Made by a program: the position numbers and the translations under genes
Notes under the pieces: generated by a model
What the model saw: only the letters and a program-made list of their open reading frames with translations
Told to the model about the DNA's origin: nothing
Database searches by the model: none
In this document: piece by piece, positions 34,966-45,171 of the stretch
How the letters are laid out: each line of letters opens with the position of its first letter
Numbering within the stretch: the stretch's first letter is position 1
Origin: Microbacterium sp. zg-Y818
Lineage (GTDB): Bacteria > Actinomycetota > Actinomycetes > Actinomycetales > Microbacteriaceae
Length of the DNA: 64,000 nucleotides
Direction of reading: 5' to 3'
Assembly (NCBI RefSeq): GCF_030246905.1
Contig: NZ_CP126741.1
Location: forward strand, 1,116,001 to 1,180,000

Positions 34966-36158
34966 TGACCACTGTCACCCAGGCCCCCGCTGCCGCCGCG
35001 GAGGGTCACATCGACCCTGCCGCCGCGTTCGTTCCGGTGCAGACCCGCTCCGAGCGACCCACCTCGTTCGACCCTGCCGACTTCGGCGCTCCCACCGGCC
35101 GTGAGGTCAACTGGAAGCACACCCCGATCGCCCGCCTCGGCGCGGTGCTCGTCGACGAGGACACCAGCGCCTCTGAGGCCGTCGAGTACCGCTTCGACGT
35201 GCCCGAGACCCTGCGCGTCCCGTCGCTCGGCCACGACGCGGCCGTCCGCGGCGAGGTGTTCCGCCCCGAGGACGTCGCCGCCGCCATCGCATGGAAGCAG
35301 AGCCCCGACGCGCTGCACCTGCGCATTCCGGCGAACGAGGAGCACGAGGGGCTGCTGCGCGTGGACCTCGTCGGCCGCGACGCGCGCGCCCACGGCAACG
35401 CCCACATCATCGTCGAGGCCATGCCGAACTCGGCTGCCACTGTGCTGCTCTACCACTCCGGGTCCGCGCAGTACGCGCAGAACGTCGAGATCATCGTGCG
35501 CGACGGCGCCCGGCTGAACCTCGTGACGGTGCAGCGCTGGGACGGCGATGCCGTGCACGTGGCATCCCACCAGGCGCGCGTGGACCGCGACGCGACCCTC
35601 ACCCACGTCGTGGTCAGCCTCGGCGGCGGCGTCGTGCGCGTGAACCCGTCGGTCGAGCTCGCCGGAGCAGGCTCCGAATGCAAGCTCTACGGCGTCTCGT
35701 TCTCGGACGCAGGGCAGCACCTCGAGAGCCAGGTGTACATGCACCACAAGGGCCCGCACACCAAGGGCGACGTGCTCTACAAGGGCGCGCTGCAGGGCGA
35801 GAGCGCACGCAGCGTCTGGATCGGCGATGTGCTCATCGGGGCGGATGCCAGCGGCACCGACTCGTACGAGGCCAACCGCAACCTGGTGCTCACCGACGGC
35901 GCCCGCGCCGAGTCCATCCCGAACCTCGAGATCGAGACGGGCGACATCCAGGGCGCCGGCCACGCCAGCGCCACCGGCCGCTTCGACGACGAGCAGCTGT
36001 TCTACCTGCAGGCCCGCGGCATCGCCGAGGCCGAAGCACGGCGCCTGGTCGTGGTGGGATTCCTCGGCGAGATCATCCAGAAGACCGGCATCCCCTCGCT
36101 CGAAGAGGAGCTCACCGCGGCGATCCTCGCCGAGCTCGACGCAGGGGCGCAGGAGTGA
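34965..36158 (+). CDS. sufD: Fe-S cluster assembly protein SufD
   Basis: This 397-residue partner of SufB completes the SufBC2D scaffold. The family's beta-helix is seen in DVLYKGALQGESARSVWIGD and EANRNLVLTDGARAESIPNL, and the C-terminus has the conserved GHASATGRFDDEQLFYLQAR, where the His participates in cluster formation. The ATG overlaps the sufB TGA (TGATG). The frame runs open well upstream through sufB but has no homology there. Confidence 0.96.
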   Translation: MTTVTQAPAAAAEGHIDPAAAFVPVQTRSERPTSFDPADFGAPTGREVNWKHTPIARLGAVLVDEDTSASEAVEYRFDVPETLRVPSLGHDAAVRGEVFRPEDVAAAIAWKQSPDALHLRIPANEEHEGLLRVDLVGRDARAHGNAHIIVEAMPNSAATVLLYHSGSAQYAQNVEIIVRDGARLNLVTVQRWDGDAVHVASHQARVDRDATLTHVVVSLGGGVVRVNPSVELAGAGSECKLYGVSFSDAGQHLESQVYMHHKGPHTKGDVLYKGALQGESARSVWIGDVLIGADASGTDSYEANRNLVLTDGARAESIPNLEIETGDIQGAGHASATGRFDDEQLFYLQARGIAEAEARRLVVVGFLGEIIQKTGIPSLEEELTAAILAELDAGAQE

Positions 36159-36481
36159 CCGCCACCCGCGTCTGCGCGCTGAGCGAGCTGGAGCAGGACT
36201 CCGCCCGCCGGGTCGAGGTCGACGGCGTGCCGATCGCCCTCGTGCTGGACTCCAACGGCGAGGTGCATGCCATCGGCGACACCTGCACGCACGGCGACAT
36301 CTCGCTCTCCGAGGGATTCGTCGAGGGGGAGACCCTGGAGTGCTGGGCCCACGGCTCGGCTTTCTCGCTGCTCACCGGCCGTCCCCTGAACCTCCCCGCT
36401 TACGAGCCCGTCCCCGTCTACGTCGTCCAGATCGACGGCGACGACGTGCTCATCGACCCGAACCTGAAGAAGGAAGTCTGA
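36155..36481 (+). CDS. Rieske-type ferredoxin inside the suf operon
   Basis: This 108-residue protein binds a Rieske [2Fe-2S] cluster. The two ligand pairs are DTCTHGDISLSEG (Cys-X-His, about residues 45-47) and LECWAHGSAF (Cys-X2-His). It resembles the ferredoxin subunits of non-heme oxygenases, but no oxygenase is nearby. Its GTG overlaps the sufD stop by 4 bp and sufC follows after 1 bp, so it is made with the SUF machinery. A role as electron donor in cluster assembly is inferred from context. Confidence 0.92.
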   Translation: MTATRVCALSELEQDSARRVEVDGVPIALVLDSNGEVHAIGDTCTHGDISLSEGFVEGETLECWAHGSAFSLLTGRPLNLPAYEPVPVYVVQIDGDDVLIDPNLKKEV

Positions 36482-36482
36482 C

Positions 36483-37253
<771 letters not shown>

Positions 37254-37262
37254 GATCGCGTC

Positions 37263-37592
37263 ATGACCGCGACGCTCACCACAGAGAAGTACGAAGAGGT
37301 CATCGAGGCGCTCAAGGACGTCATGGACCCGGAGCTCGGGATCAACGTCGTCGACCTCGGCCTCATCTACGACCTCGCGTGGGATGACGAGAACGACGCT
37401 CTCGTGATCCACATGACGCTCACCTCGGCGGGCTGCCCGCTCACCGACGTGCTGGAAGAGCAGACCGCACAGTCGCTCGACCAGGTCGTCGATCGATTCC
37501 GCATCAACTGGGTGTGGATGCCGCCGTGGGGGCCCGAGCGCATCACCGACGATGGGCGCGACATGATGCGCGCCCTCGGCTTCGCCATTTGA
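37263..37592 (+). CDS. sufT: SufT/DUF59 metal-sulfur cluster assembly factor
   Basis: This 109-residue MIP18/DUF59 protein helps mature iron-sulfur proteins. The fold markers are IEALKDVMDPELGINVVDLG (with the conserved DPE) and the Cys-containing MTLTSAGCPLTDVLEEQ. WVWMPPWGPERITDDGRDMM closes the domain. It is the last suf gene; cysteine desulfurase (sufS) and sufU, which usually lie between sufC and sufT in actinobacteria, are missing here. Confidence 0.92.
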   Translation: MTATLTTEKYEEVIEALKDVMDPELGINVVDLGLIYDLAWDDENDALVIHMTLTSAGCPLTDVLEEQTAQSLDQVVDRFRINWVWMPPWGPERITDDGRDMMRALGFAI

Positions 37593-37597
37593 CGTGA

Positions 37598-37631
37598 GGG
37601 CCCGATGCCGTGAGACGGCATCGGGCCCTTT
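37598..37631 (+). terminator. Strong hairpin terminator of the suf operon
   Basis: GGGCCCGATGCCGT (37598-37611) pairs perfectly with ACGGCATCGGGCCC (37615-37628) around GAG and is followed by TTT. It begins 6 bp after the sufT stop. Confidence 0.9.
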
Positions 37632-37724
37632 GCATGCCTGCGCGTTTCGTCTCGGGCGCTGCGCGTCCTCGCTCAACGACCGGCGCGCGCGCCGGGGGCG
37701 CCGGCGGCATGCCAAGCTGGAACG

Positions 37725-38885
37725 GTGACACCCACCCCCCTCCAGGCTCCGCCGCTGGAGCAGCTGCGGCGACGCAGCAGCACGAAGTGGCGCACCTATC
37801 CCGATGACGTCCTGCCGCTGTTCGTGGCGGAGCTGGACTTCGATCTGGCTCCGGCGATCACCGAGGTGCTGCAGCGCGCCGTGCTAGCGGGGGATACCGG
37901 CTACACGCCGCCCGACCCCGGCATCCGCGACGCGTTCGCCGGGTACGCGCGGCGACGGTGGGGCTGGGATGTGGCGCCGGAGCGGGTGCGTTCGACGGGC
38001 GACGTCATGATGGGCGTCGTCGAACTGCTGCGGCGCGTCATCGCCCCGGGCGACGGGGTCGTGATCACGCCGCCGGTGTACCCGCCCTTCGGCGACTGCA
38101 TCGAAGAGGCGGGCGGCGTCGTGCGCCGCGTCCCGCTGCACGACACCGGCGACGCGTGGCGACTGGACTTCTCCGGGCTGCAGAGGGCGTTCGCCGCGGG
38201 GGCATCGGCGATGCTGCTGTGCAATCCGCACAATCCCACCGGCACCGTCCACGCCCGCGACGACCTCGCGGCGCTGGCCGAGCTCGCCGAGCGCTACGGG
38301 GTCACCGTCATCAGCGATGAGATCCACGCCCCGCTCACCCAGCCCGGGGTGACCTTCACCCCGTACCTCGACGCCTCATTGGCGGCGGCGCGCAGCGGCT
38401 TCGCCGTCACCAGCGCCAGCAAGACCTACAACCTCGCGGGCCTGAAGTGCGCCGTGATGGTCGCCGGGTCCGACGAGACCGCCGCCGTGCTGACGGGTCT
38501 GCCCGCCGAGGTGGAATGGCGCACCGGGATCTTCGGCGCGCTGGCGAACGTCGCGGCCTTCTCCCCGGAGAGCGACGACTGGCTCGCCTCGCTGCTGGCG
38601 GCCCTCGACGACAACCGGCGACTGCTGGCAGACCTGCTCGCCGAGCAGCTGCCTGCTGCGCGCTACCGGATGCCGGACGCCGGGTTCCTGGCATGGGTCG
38701 ATCTGACCGATCTCGGCTGGGGGGACAACCCCGCGGCGACCATCCTGCGCGAGGCGAAGGTGGCCCTGCACTACGGCCCCGCGTTCGGCGCAGAGGGCGC
38801 GGGCCACGTGCGCATCAACTTCGGCTGCGCACCGGAGGTGCTGCGCGAGGCGATCGGACGCATCGGCGCCCTCGCGCGCGCATGA
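37725..38885 (+). CDS. PLP-dependent aminotransferase, MalY/PatB (cystathionine beta-lyase-like) type
   Basis: This 386-residue fold-type I PLP enzyme has VLPLFVAELDFDLAPAITEVL at the start of the domain, the substrate region GYTPPDPGIRDAF, the cofactor-contacting LLCNPHNPTGTVH and ISDEIHAPLTQPG, and the Schiff-base Lys in TSASKTYNLAGLKCA. These match MalY/PatB enzymes, which often split cystathionine or Cys conjugates. The substrate cannot be read from sequence. GTG start; a weak CAAGCT box lies six bases before it. The downstream MFS gene overlaps its stop by 4 bp (ATGA), suggesting a paired lyase and exporter. Confidence 0.88.
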   Translation: MTPTPLQAPPLEQLRRRSSTKWRTYPDDVLPLFVAELDFDLAPAITEVLQRAVLAGDTGYTPPDPGIRDAFAGYARRRWGWDVAPERVRSTGDVMMGVVELLRRVIAPGDGVVITPPVYPPFGDCIEEAGGVVRRVPLHDTGDAWRLDFSGLQRAFAAGASAMLLCNPHNPTGTVHARDDLAALAELAERYGVTVISDEIHAPLTQPGVTFTPYLDASLAAARSGFAVTSASKTYNLAGLKCAVMVAGSDETAAVLTGLPAEVEWRTGIFGALANVAAFSPESDDWLASLLAALDDNRRLLADLLAEQLPAARYRMPDAGFLAWVDLTDLGWGDNPAATILREAKVALHYGPAFGAEGAGHVRINFGCAPEVLREAIGRIGALARA

Positions 38886-40246
38886 GCGACACCCGGACGG
38901 CGGCAGGCATCTGGTCCGCAGGCTACGTGTGGGTGACCCTCGGCGCCGTCGCGATGATCTTCCTCGCCGCCACCCAGGCTCTGGCCGTGACGACGGTCAT
39001 GCCGGTCGTCAGCGCCGACCTCGACGGTGAGGCACTGTACGCGGCGGCCTTCTCGGCGACGGTCGCGACGAGCGTCATCGGCATGGTGGTCGCCGGCGCC
39101 TGGTGCGACCGCTCGAGCCCGCTGGGTCCGCTCACCGCCGCCGTCGTGCTGTTCGCCGCCGGCCTCGTGGTGGCGGGGCTCGCCCCGAGCATGGAGGTGC
39201 TCGTCGCGGGCCGGCTGCTGCAAGGGCTCGGCACCGGCGGTCAGACGGTGGCGCTGTACGTCGTGGTGGCGCGGGTCTTCCCAGGCCGGCTGCACGGCCG
39301 GGTGTTCGCGGCGTTCTCCGCCGCGTGGGTGATCCCCTCCCTCGTCGGTCCGGTGCTCGCGGGGGCCGTGGCGGAGTTCCTCCACTGGCGATGGGTGTTC
39401 CTCGGCGTCGCCGCCCTCACCCTCGCCGCCTTCGCGCTGGTGTCGCTGCGGCTGAGGGGCACAGACCTGGGCACATCGCAGCCAGATCGCACGCCTGTGG
39501 GCACACGGCTGTTGTGGGCGGTGTTCGTCGCGGGAGGGGCGCTGGCGCTGACCCTCGCCGGCAGCGCGGGCGTGTGGATGCCGGCGGTCGTCGTGGCATC
39601 CATCGCCGTGCTCGTGCTCACCGTGCGCCCGCTGGTGCCCGCTGGCACCCTGCGCGCGGCCCGCGGGCTCCCCAGCGTCGTGCTGATGCGCGGCCTCATC
39701 GCCGGCGCCCTCTTCGGCGCGGAGGTGTACGTGCCGAAGCTCCTCATCGACGAGTACGGCTTCTCACCGGTGTGGGCAGGACTCGGTCTCACCGCCGCAG
39801 CCCTGATGTGGGCCCTCGCCGCAGCGGTGCAGGGGCGGTGGGGCGATCGTCTCGGCAATGCGCGCATCACCGTGATCGGCACCGCGCTGCTGGCCATCGC
39901 GATCGCCTCCGGCTTCGCCACCGCGGTGTGGGAGCTGCATCCGGCCCTGCTCATCGCCATCTGGTCCCTGGCGGGAGCCGGCATGGGGTTGATGTACCCG
40001 CGCCTGACCGTGCTGACGCTCGCCTACTCGACGCCGCAGAACCAGGGGTTCAACTCTTCGGCCCTGTCGATCTCGGATGCCGTGGGATCCGCCGTCGTGA
40101 TCGCGACGATGGGGCTCGTCTTCACGGCGCTCGCCGTGACCGGCGCGGGGTTCGCGGCCGTGTTCGCTCTGGGGGTCGCGGTGGCGCTGGCGAGCCTCGT
40201 GCCGGGTCTGCGGCTCGGGCACGCCCACGAGGAGACCCGGGTCTGA
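38882..40246 (+). CDS. Major facilitator superfamily transporter
   Basis: This 454-residue membrane protein has about 12-14 hydrophobic helices. The A-loop/motif C region shows GRLLQGLGTGGQTVALYVVV and FSAAWVIPSLVGPVLAG, as in drug:proton antiporters of the DHA type. A conserved Asp lies in the first loop (GAWCDRSSPLGPL). The substrate is unknown. It is translationally coupled to the aminotransferase upstream by a 4-bp overlap and converges with the siderophore-interacting protein. Confidence 0.9.
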   Translation: MSDTRTAAGIWSAGYVWVTLGAVAMIFLAATQALAVTTVMPVVSADLDGEALYAAAFSATVATSVIGMVVAGAWCDRSSPLGPLTAAVVLFAAGLVVAGLAPSMEVLVAGRLLQGLGTGGQTVALYVVVARVFPGRLHGRVFAAFSAAWVIPSLVGPVLAGAVAEFLHWRWVFLGVAALTLAAFALVSLRLRGTDLGTSQPDRTPVGTRLLWAVFVAGGALALTLAGSAGVWMPAVVVASIAVLVLTVRPLVPAGTLRAARGLPSVVLMRGLIAGALFGAEVYVPKLLIDEYGFSPVWAGLGLTAAALMWALAAAVQGRWGDRLGNARITVIGTALLAIAIASGFATAVWELHPALLIAIWSLAGAGMGLMYPRLTVLTLAYSTPQNQGFNSSALSISDAVGSAVVIATMGLVFTALAVTGAGFAAVFALGVAVALASLVPGLRLGHAHEETRV

Positions 40247-40262
40247 CGGGCCGACGGGCGGG

Positions 40263-41168
40263 TCAGTTCTCGGCGCGCCCGAGCCGCCAGTAGCCCATGA
40301 ACGCCACCGCCCGGCGGTCCACGCCGTGCTCGGCGACCAGGCGTCGGCGCAGCGTCTTGATGGCCCCCGACTCGCCGGCGAGCCACGCGTACAGCGGTGC
40401 GCTCTTGAGCGCGGCGCCGCCCTTGGCGGTGCGGGGCACCTCCCACAGGATGCCGTGGTCGATGTCGACCTCCTCGACGTCGCCGCCCCGCCCGGCGGGG
40501 ACCAGGTGCGTGGCGGCGTCGGTGGCCTCGGCCAGCAGGTGCGCGCTGCGCGGCGCGTCGTCCCGGCCGGCTACGCGGTATTCGAACCCGGGGTGGCGGG
40601 GGAGGTAGGCGGCATCCGCCGCACAAGGCAGCTCCACGACGACGACACCGCGCGCGTCGGGGGGAAGATGCTCCAGGATCGTCGCGATCGCCGGAGCGGC
40701 GGTCTCGTCGCCCGCGAGCAGCAGGTGGTCGGTGCGGGCGGGCGGCACGAAGTCGATGCCGTAGCTCACGCCCCGGTGCGCGGTGGTGGGGGCGAAGATG
40801 AGCACCTCGTCGCCGACGGCGGCGCGGGCGATCCACTCCGACGCGGGGCCGATCACGTCGTGGGCGACCATGTCGACATCGACCTCGGCCGCCTCGTTGC
40901 GCACCGCGCGGGTGGTGTAGGTGCGAAACGGCGGGCGGGCGTCCTCCGGCAGCTCGCGCCATCGCAGGTACCACTGGTCGTCGGTGGGCATGGCGTCGAG
41001 GCCGGCCTCGGCGGCGGGGAACACGATCTTGATGCGCTGGTCGTATCCGGGGTCGCCGAAGTCGGCGAGGTCATCACCGGCGAACGTGAAGCGGCGGAAG
41101 CTCGGCGTCAGATCGGTGATCGCCGTGACATGTGCGCGGAAGAAGCGGGAAGTCTCAGCGGGTGCCAT
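40263..41168 (-). CDS. Siderophore-interacting protein (FAD-dependent ferric reductase)
   Basis: This 301-residue SIP-family flavoprotein releases iron by reducing ferric siderophores in the cytoplasm. The FAD-binding motif appears as RPPFRTYTTRAVR (R-X-Y-T), and the C-terminal NAD(P)H-binding half holds LLAGDETAAPAIATILEHLP and the family's end MGYWRLGRAE. The ATG at 41168 overlaps the end of the ABC ATPase gene by 14 bp. Last gene of the iron-uptake operon. Confidence 0.94.
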   Translation of the reverse strand: MAPAETSRFFRAHVTAITDLTPSFRRFTFAGDDLADFGDPGYDQRIKIVFPAAEAGLDAMPTDDQWYLRWRELPEDARPPFRTYTTRAVRNEAAEVDVDMVAHDVIGPASEWIARAAVGDEVLIFAPTTAHRGVSYGIDFVPPARTDHLLLAGDETAAPAIATILEHLPPDARGVVVVELPCAADAAYLPRHPGFEYRVAGRDDAPRSAHLLAEATDAATHLVPAGRGGDVEEVDIDHGILWEVPRTAKGGAALKSAPLYAWLAGESGAIKTLRRRLVAEHGVDRRAVAFMGYWRLGRAEN

Positions 41169-42012
41169 CGGGTTCTCCGGACGAGGTCGGGGGGACGCGC
41201 GGCCCCGGCGCAGATTGCACGTGGTGGCGGCCGCGGGGCAGCACGAGGGGCGAACCGGACACGGGGTCGGGGACGACGAGGGCTTCGAGGGCGAAGACGT
41301 CGCGGATGAGGTCGGCGGTGATGACGTCGGCGGGGGCGCCGCTGGCGACGACCTGGCCGCTGCGCACGGCGAAGACATGGTCGGCATAGCGCGCGGCGAG
41401 GTTGATGTCGTGCAGCACCATCACGATGGTCGTGCCGTTGTTGCGGTTGAGATCGGTGAGCAGGTCGAGCACCTCGATCTGGTGCGACACGTCGAGGAAC
41501 GTCGTCGGCTCGTCCAGCAGCAGCACATCGGTCTCCTGGGCCAGGGCCATCGCGATCCACACCCGCTGACGCTGTCCACCGGAGAGCTCGTCGACCGGGC
41601 GATCGGCCAGTTCCGTCGTGCCGGTGTCGTGCAGGGCCTGCGCCACGACGGCGTAGTCCCGCTCGCTCCACCGCGCGAGCAGCTTCTGGTGCGGGTGGCG
41701 GCCGCGACCGACGAGGTCCGCGACCGCGATGCCCTCGGGTGCGACGGGGCTCTGGGGGAGCAGGCCCAGGGTGCGGGCGACCTCCCTGGTCGGCCTGCTG
41801 CGCAGCGACCGGCCGTCGAGCAGCACCTGACCCGCCTGCGGGGCGACGAGGCGGGCGAGAGCGCGCAGGAGCGTCGACTTGCCGCACCCGTTGGCTCCGA
41901 CGATCGCCGTGATGCGTCCGGGCGGAACTTCGAGGTCGAGGCCCTCGATGACGGTGCGGTCGCCGTACCCGAGCGTCAGCGATTCGGTGGTGAGGGTGTG
42001 GGCGGTGCTCAC
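41155..42012 (-). CDS. Iron-siderophore ABC importer, ATP-binding protein
   Basis: This 285-residue FecE/FepC-type ATPase powers siderophore import. Motifs are the P-loop AIVGANGCGKSTLLRALARL, the Q-loop LLPQSPVAPEGI, signature LSGGQRQRVWIAMAL, Walker B VLLLDEPTTFLDVSHQIEVL and switch His VLHDINLAAR. The GTG/ATG region overlaps the upstream permease by 4 bp. The Pro/Ser-rich C-terminal tail is extra. Confidence 0.95.
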   Translation of the reverse strand: MSTAHTLTTESLTLGYGDRTVIEGLDLEVPPGRITAIVGANGCGKSTLLRALARLVAPQAGQVLLDGRSLRSRPTREVARTLGLLPQSPVAPEGIAVADLVGRGRHPHQKLLARWSERDYAVVAQALHDTGTTELADRPVDELSGGQRQRVWIAMALAQETDVLLLDEPTTFLDVSHQIEVLDLLTDLNRNNGTTIVMVLHDINLAARYADHVFAVRSGQVVASGAPADVITADLIRDVFALEALVVPDPVSGSPLVLPRGRHHVQSAPGPRVPPTSSGEPDGTR

Positions 42013-43067
42013 AGCGCGCCTCCCGAGCGGTTGGTCCTGATGAGGAGGTAGATGAGGTACGGGGCACCGAGGACGCCGGTGACGACGCCCACGGGGTAGC
42101 GGTTGTCGAAGGCGAACTGGCCGATGAGGTCGGCCACGAGCACCAGCAGCGCACCGATGAGCGCCGCCGGCACCAGCAGCGATCCGCCCGATCCGACGAG
42201 CCGAGCCGCGATCGGGCCGGCCATGAACGCCACGAACGCGATGGGCCCCGCGGCGGCGGTGGCGAAGGCGAGCAGCACGACGGCGCCGACGATGAGCATC
42301 ACCCGGGTGCGGCCGACGTGCACCCCCAGGGCGGCGGCGGTGTCGTCACCGAGGCGCAGGACGCCGAGGTTGCGGCCCTGGGCGAGCATGATCGGTGCGA
42401 CCACGGCGGACGCCACGACCAGCGGCAGGACGGTGGACCACGTCGCGCCGTTGAGGCTTCCGGTCAGCCACTGCATGGCGGTCTGCAGGTCCCAGGCGGC
42501 GGCCCGCGACAGCACGTACGTCACGACGCTGTCGAGCATCGCCGCGACGCCGATGCCGATGAGGATCAGCCGGGTGCCGGCGAAGCCCCCTCGGTTGGAG
42601 AGCAGATAGATGGCGGCGGCGGTCAGCAGAGCGCCGCCGAGCGCGAGGAGCGAGACGGCCGTCCCGTCCAGCGACAGCACGATGATGCCGACCACGGCGG
42701 CGGCACTCGCGCCGGAGGTGATGCCGATGATGTCGGGCGAGGCGAGCGGGTTGCGCAGGATCGTCTGGAAGGTGACGCCGGCGAGCCCGAACGCGAAGCC
42801 GGCGACGAGCCCCAGCGTCGCTCGCGGCAGCCGCAGCTCGCCGACGGTGAACGACGCACCCGGTACCGTCTCGCCCGCGATGACGCGCAGCACCTCGACG
42901 GGGGAGTAGAAGGTCTTTCCGATCATCAGGCTGAGGGCGTACACGAGCACGACGGCGAGGGCGAGCACGGCGGTGAGCAGCGCTCGCCGCCGCTGCCGCG
43001 CGCGCCGACCGGCGGCAACCTCTGCGGCCGGCGTGATCGCTGATCCCGTGATGGTCGCGGTGCTCAC
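42009..43067 (-). CDS. Iron-siderophore ABC importer, permease 2
   Basis: This 352-residue FecCD-family permease has about ten transmembrane helices. Markers are RLPRATLGLVAGFAFGLAGV, RNPLASPDIIGITSGASAAA and the coupling-helix region FATAAAGPIAFVAFMAGPIA. A basic N-terminus (GRRARQRRR) precedes the first helix. It overlaps the other permease by 4 bp, and both are expected to form a heterodimer. Confidence 0.95.
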   Translation of the reverse strand: MSTATITGSAITPAAEVAAGRRARQRRRALLTAVLALAVVLVYALSLMIGKTFYSPVEVLRVIAGETVPGASFTVGELRLPRATLGLVAGFAFGLAGVTFQTILRNPLASPDIIGITSGASAAAVVGIIVLSLDGTAVSLLALGGALLTAAAIYLLSNRGGFAGTRLILIGIGVAAMLDSVVTYVLSRAAAWDLQTAMQWLTGSLNGATWSTVLPLVVASAVVAPIMLAQGRNLGVLRLGDDTAAALGVHVGRTRVMLIVGAVVLLAFATAAAGPIAFVAFMAGPIAARLVGSGGSLLVPAALIGALLVLVADLIGQFAFDNRYPVGVVTGVLGAPYLIYLLIRTNRSGGAL

Positions 43068-44110
43068 AGTTCTCTCACCCGCTGGCGTCGCACGATCCAG
43101 ATGAAGACGGGGGCGCCGATGACGGCGGTGAGGATGCCGACTTCGAGCTCGGAGGGCCGGGCGATGACCCGTCCCACAACGTCGGCGGCCACCAGCAGCG
43201 ACGCGCCCGCGAGGGCGGAGACGGGCAGCAGCCAGCGGTGGTCGGTGCCCACGAGCAAGCGGCAGAGGTGGGGGATCACGAGCCCCACGAAGGCGATGGG
43301 ACCGGCGATGGCCGTCGCCGCGCCGCAGAGCACGATCGCGCCCGCGGCGGCGATCAGCCGCGTGCGGGCGACGTTCTCGCCGAGACCGGCGGCCAGCTCG
43401 TCGCCGAGCGCGAGGGAGTTCATGCCGCGGGCACTGATCAGGCAGACGGCGGCCCCCAGGGCGAGCACGGGCGACAGCGCGATGATGCGATCCCAGGTGG
43501 CACCGCCCACGCCGCCGATCTGCCAGAAGCGGAACGTCTCCATCACGTCCAGTCGCGGCAGCAGCACGGCGCTCACGAGAGAGGTGAAGGCGGCGGAGGT
43601 CGCCGCCCCGGCGAGGGTGAGCTTCAGGGGAGTGGCACCGCCGCGGCCGAGCGAGCCGACGGCGTAGACGAACACCGCCGCTCCCGCGGCCCCGGCTATC
43701 GCGACGGCCATGACGCTGTACGGCGCCGACAGGCCGAAGAACGCGATGCCGACCACCACCGCCAGGCTCGCGCCGCCGGAGACCCCCAGGATCCCGGGGT
43801 CGGCCAGAGGATTGCGCGTGACCGCCTGCATCGTCGCACCGCTCATCGCCAGCGCCGCGCCGACGATGAGCGCCAGCACCGTGCGGGGGATGCGGGCGAC
43901 GACGGCCGCCTGCGCGATCCCGTCGGTCTGGCCCGTCAGCCCCTGGAAGACCTCGAGGGGCGAGACGTCACGCACGCCGAAGGCGACCGAGGCCGCCGAC
44001 AACAGGACCAGCAGCGCCACGCCTGCGCCCACCCACGCCAGACGCACCACCGCCGGACGCCGCACGACGGCGGCATCCGGCAGAGGTGTCTGCGCGCGGA
44101 GGGCGTTCAC
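43064..44110 (-). CDS. Iron-siderophore ABC importer, permease 1
   Basis: This 348-residue FecCD-family permease has RIPRTVLALIVGAALAMSGA, RNPLADPGILGVSGGASLAV and the coupling helix AIAGPIAFVGLVIPHLCRLL. The GTG at 44110 lies 5 bp after the substrate-binding protein gene; an open frame extends much further but inside the upstream gene and without homology. Confidence 0.95.
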   Translation of the reverse strand: MNALRAQTPLPDAAVVRRPAVVRLAWVGAGVALLVLLSAASVAFGVRDVSPLEVFQGLTGQTDGIAQAAVVARIPRTVLALIVGAALAMSGATMQAVTRNPLADPGILGVSGGASLAVVVGIAFFGLSAPYSVMAVAIAGAAGAAVFVYAVGSLGRGGATPLKLTLAGAATSAAFTSLVSAVLLPRLDVMETFRFWQIGGVGGATWDRIIALSPVLALGAAVCLISARGMNSLALGDELAAGLGENVARTRLIAAAGAIVLCGAATAIAGPIAFVGLVIPHLCRLLVGTDHRWLLPVSALAGASLLVAADVVGRVIARPSELEVGILTAVIGAPVFIWIVRRQRVREL

Positions 44111-44115
44111 GCTCG

Positions 44116-45141
44116 CTATTGCAGGGGAGCTGCGAGCACGGCGAAGTACTCGTCGATGCCCCAGCCGATCGACAGGGGGGACGGGTTGGCGGATGCCGCG
44201 AGCGGAGTGCCATCCTCGAGGATGGCGATGCGACCCTCGGCCACCGCCGGGATCTGCGACAGCAGCGGGTCGGACTGCAGCTGCTCGATGATCGCGCCGT
44301 CGGCCGAGCCGTAGGTGACGAAGACGTCGACGTCGGCGAAGCGGTCCGCCTGCTCGGAGCTGACGGTCAGGTAGAAGGCCTCGGTGCCCTCGGACTCCTC
44401 GGCCACGACGTCGGGCGTCGGAAGGCCCAGTCCTTCGAGGAACCCGGGCCGGGTGTCGTGGCTGGTGTAGAACCCGATGCTGCTGAAGTCGGACGGGTCG
44501 AGGTAGGAGAACAGCACCTTCGCGTCGGCCAGCTGCGGGTGGGCGGCCAGCGCCTCCTGCGTCTGGGCTTCGAGGTCGGTGACGAGCTGCTCGCCTTCGT
44601 CCGCCATGCCCAGGGCGGCGGAGTTCAGGCGGATCATGTCCTCGTAGGAGGTGGCCCACTCCACGTCGGGGTAGGCGACGACCGGCGCGATCTTCGAGAG
44701 CGTCTCGTACTCCTCCTGGGTGAGTCCGGAGTATGCGGCGAGGATGACGTCCGGCTGCGTGTCGGCGACGGCCTCGAAGTCGATGCCGTCGGTCTCGTCG
44801 AACAGCACCGGGGTCTCGGCGTCGAGCTCCTCGAGGCGCTCCTCGACCCACGGCAGCACGCCGTCGCCGTCGTCGTCGCCCCACGTCGCCTTGCTCATGC
44901 CCACCGGCACGACGCCGAGGGCGAGCGGCACCTCGTGGTTGGCCCAGGCGACGGTCGCGACGCGCTCGGGCTTCTCGGTGATCGTGGTCTCGCCCAGTGC
45001 GTGGGAGATGGTGACGGGGAACGCGCCGTCCGATCTGCTGGGCGCTGCGCCCTCGGCGGGGGCGGCGCCGGTGTCGGCGCAGCCCGAGAGGAGCAGCGCG
45101 GACGCGGCGAGGGCGGCGACGGCGAGACGGGTGCGGGGCAC
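44116..45141 (-). CDS. Iron-siderophore substrate-binding lipoprotein
   Basis: This 341-residue FecB/FhuD-like protein captures ferric siderophore at the cell surface. It begins with a lipoprotein signal peptide (MPRTRLAVAALAASALLLSG then Cys, lipobox LLSGC) and has the class III binding-protein helix and lobes (ITEKPERVATVAWANHEVPL, QPDVILAAYSGLTQEEYETL). The GTG start has GGAGG about six bases before it. First gene of the operon, placed just behind an IdeR-like iron box. Confidence 0.95.
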   Translation of the reverse strand: MPRTRLAVAALAASALLLSGCADTGAAPAEGAAPSRSDGAFPVTISHALGETTITEKPERVATVAWANHEVPLALGVVPVGMSKATWGDDDGDGVLPWVEERLEELDAETPVLFDETDGIDFEAVADTQPDVILAAYSGLTQEEYETLSKIAPVVAYPDVEWATSYEDMIRLNSAALGMADEGEQLVTDLEAQTQEALAAHPQLADAKVLFSYLDPSDFSSIGFYTSHDTRPGFLEGLGLPTPDVVAEESEGTEAFYLTVSSEQADRFADVDVFVTYGSADGAIIEQLQSDPLLSQIPAVAEGRIAILEDGTPLAASANPSPLSIGWGIDEYFAVLAAPLQ

Positions 45142-45171
45142 TGAAACCTCCGGTGTACGGGAGTCCCGTTG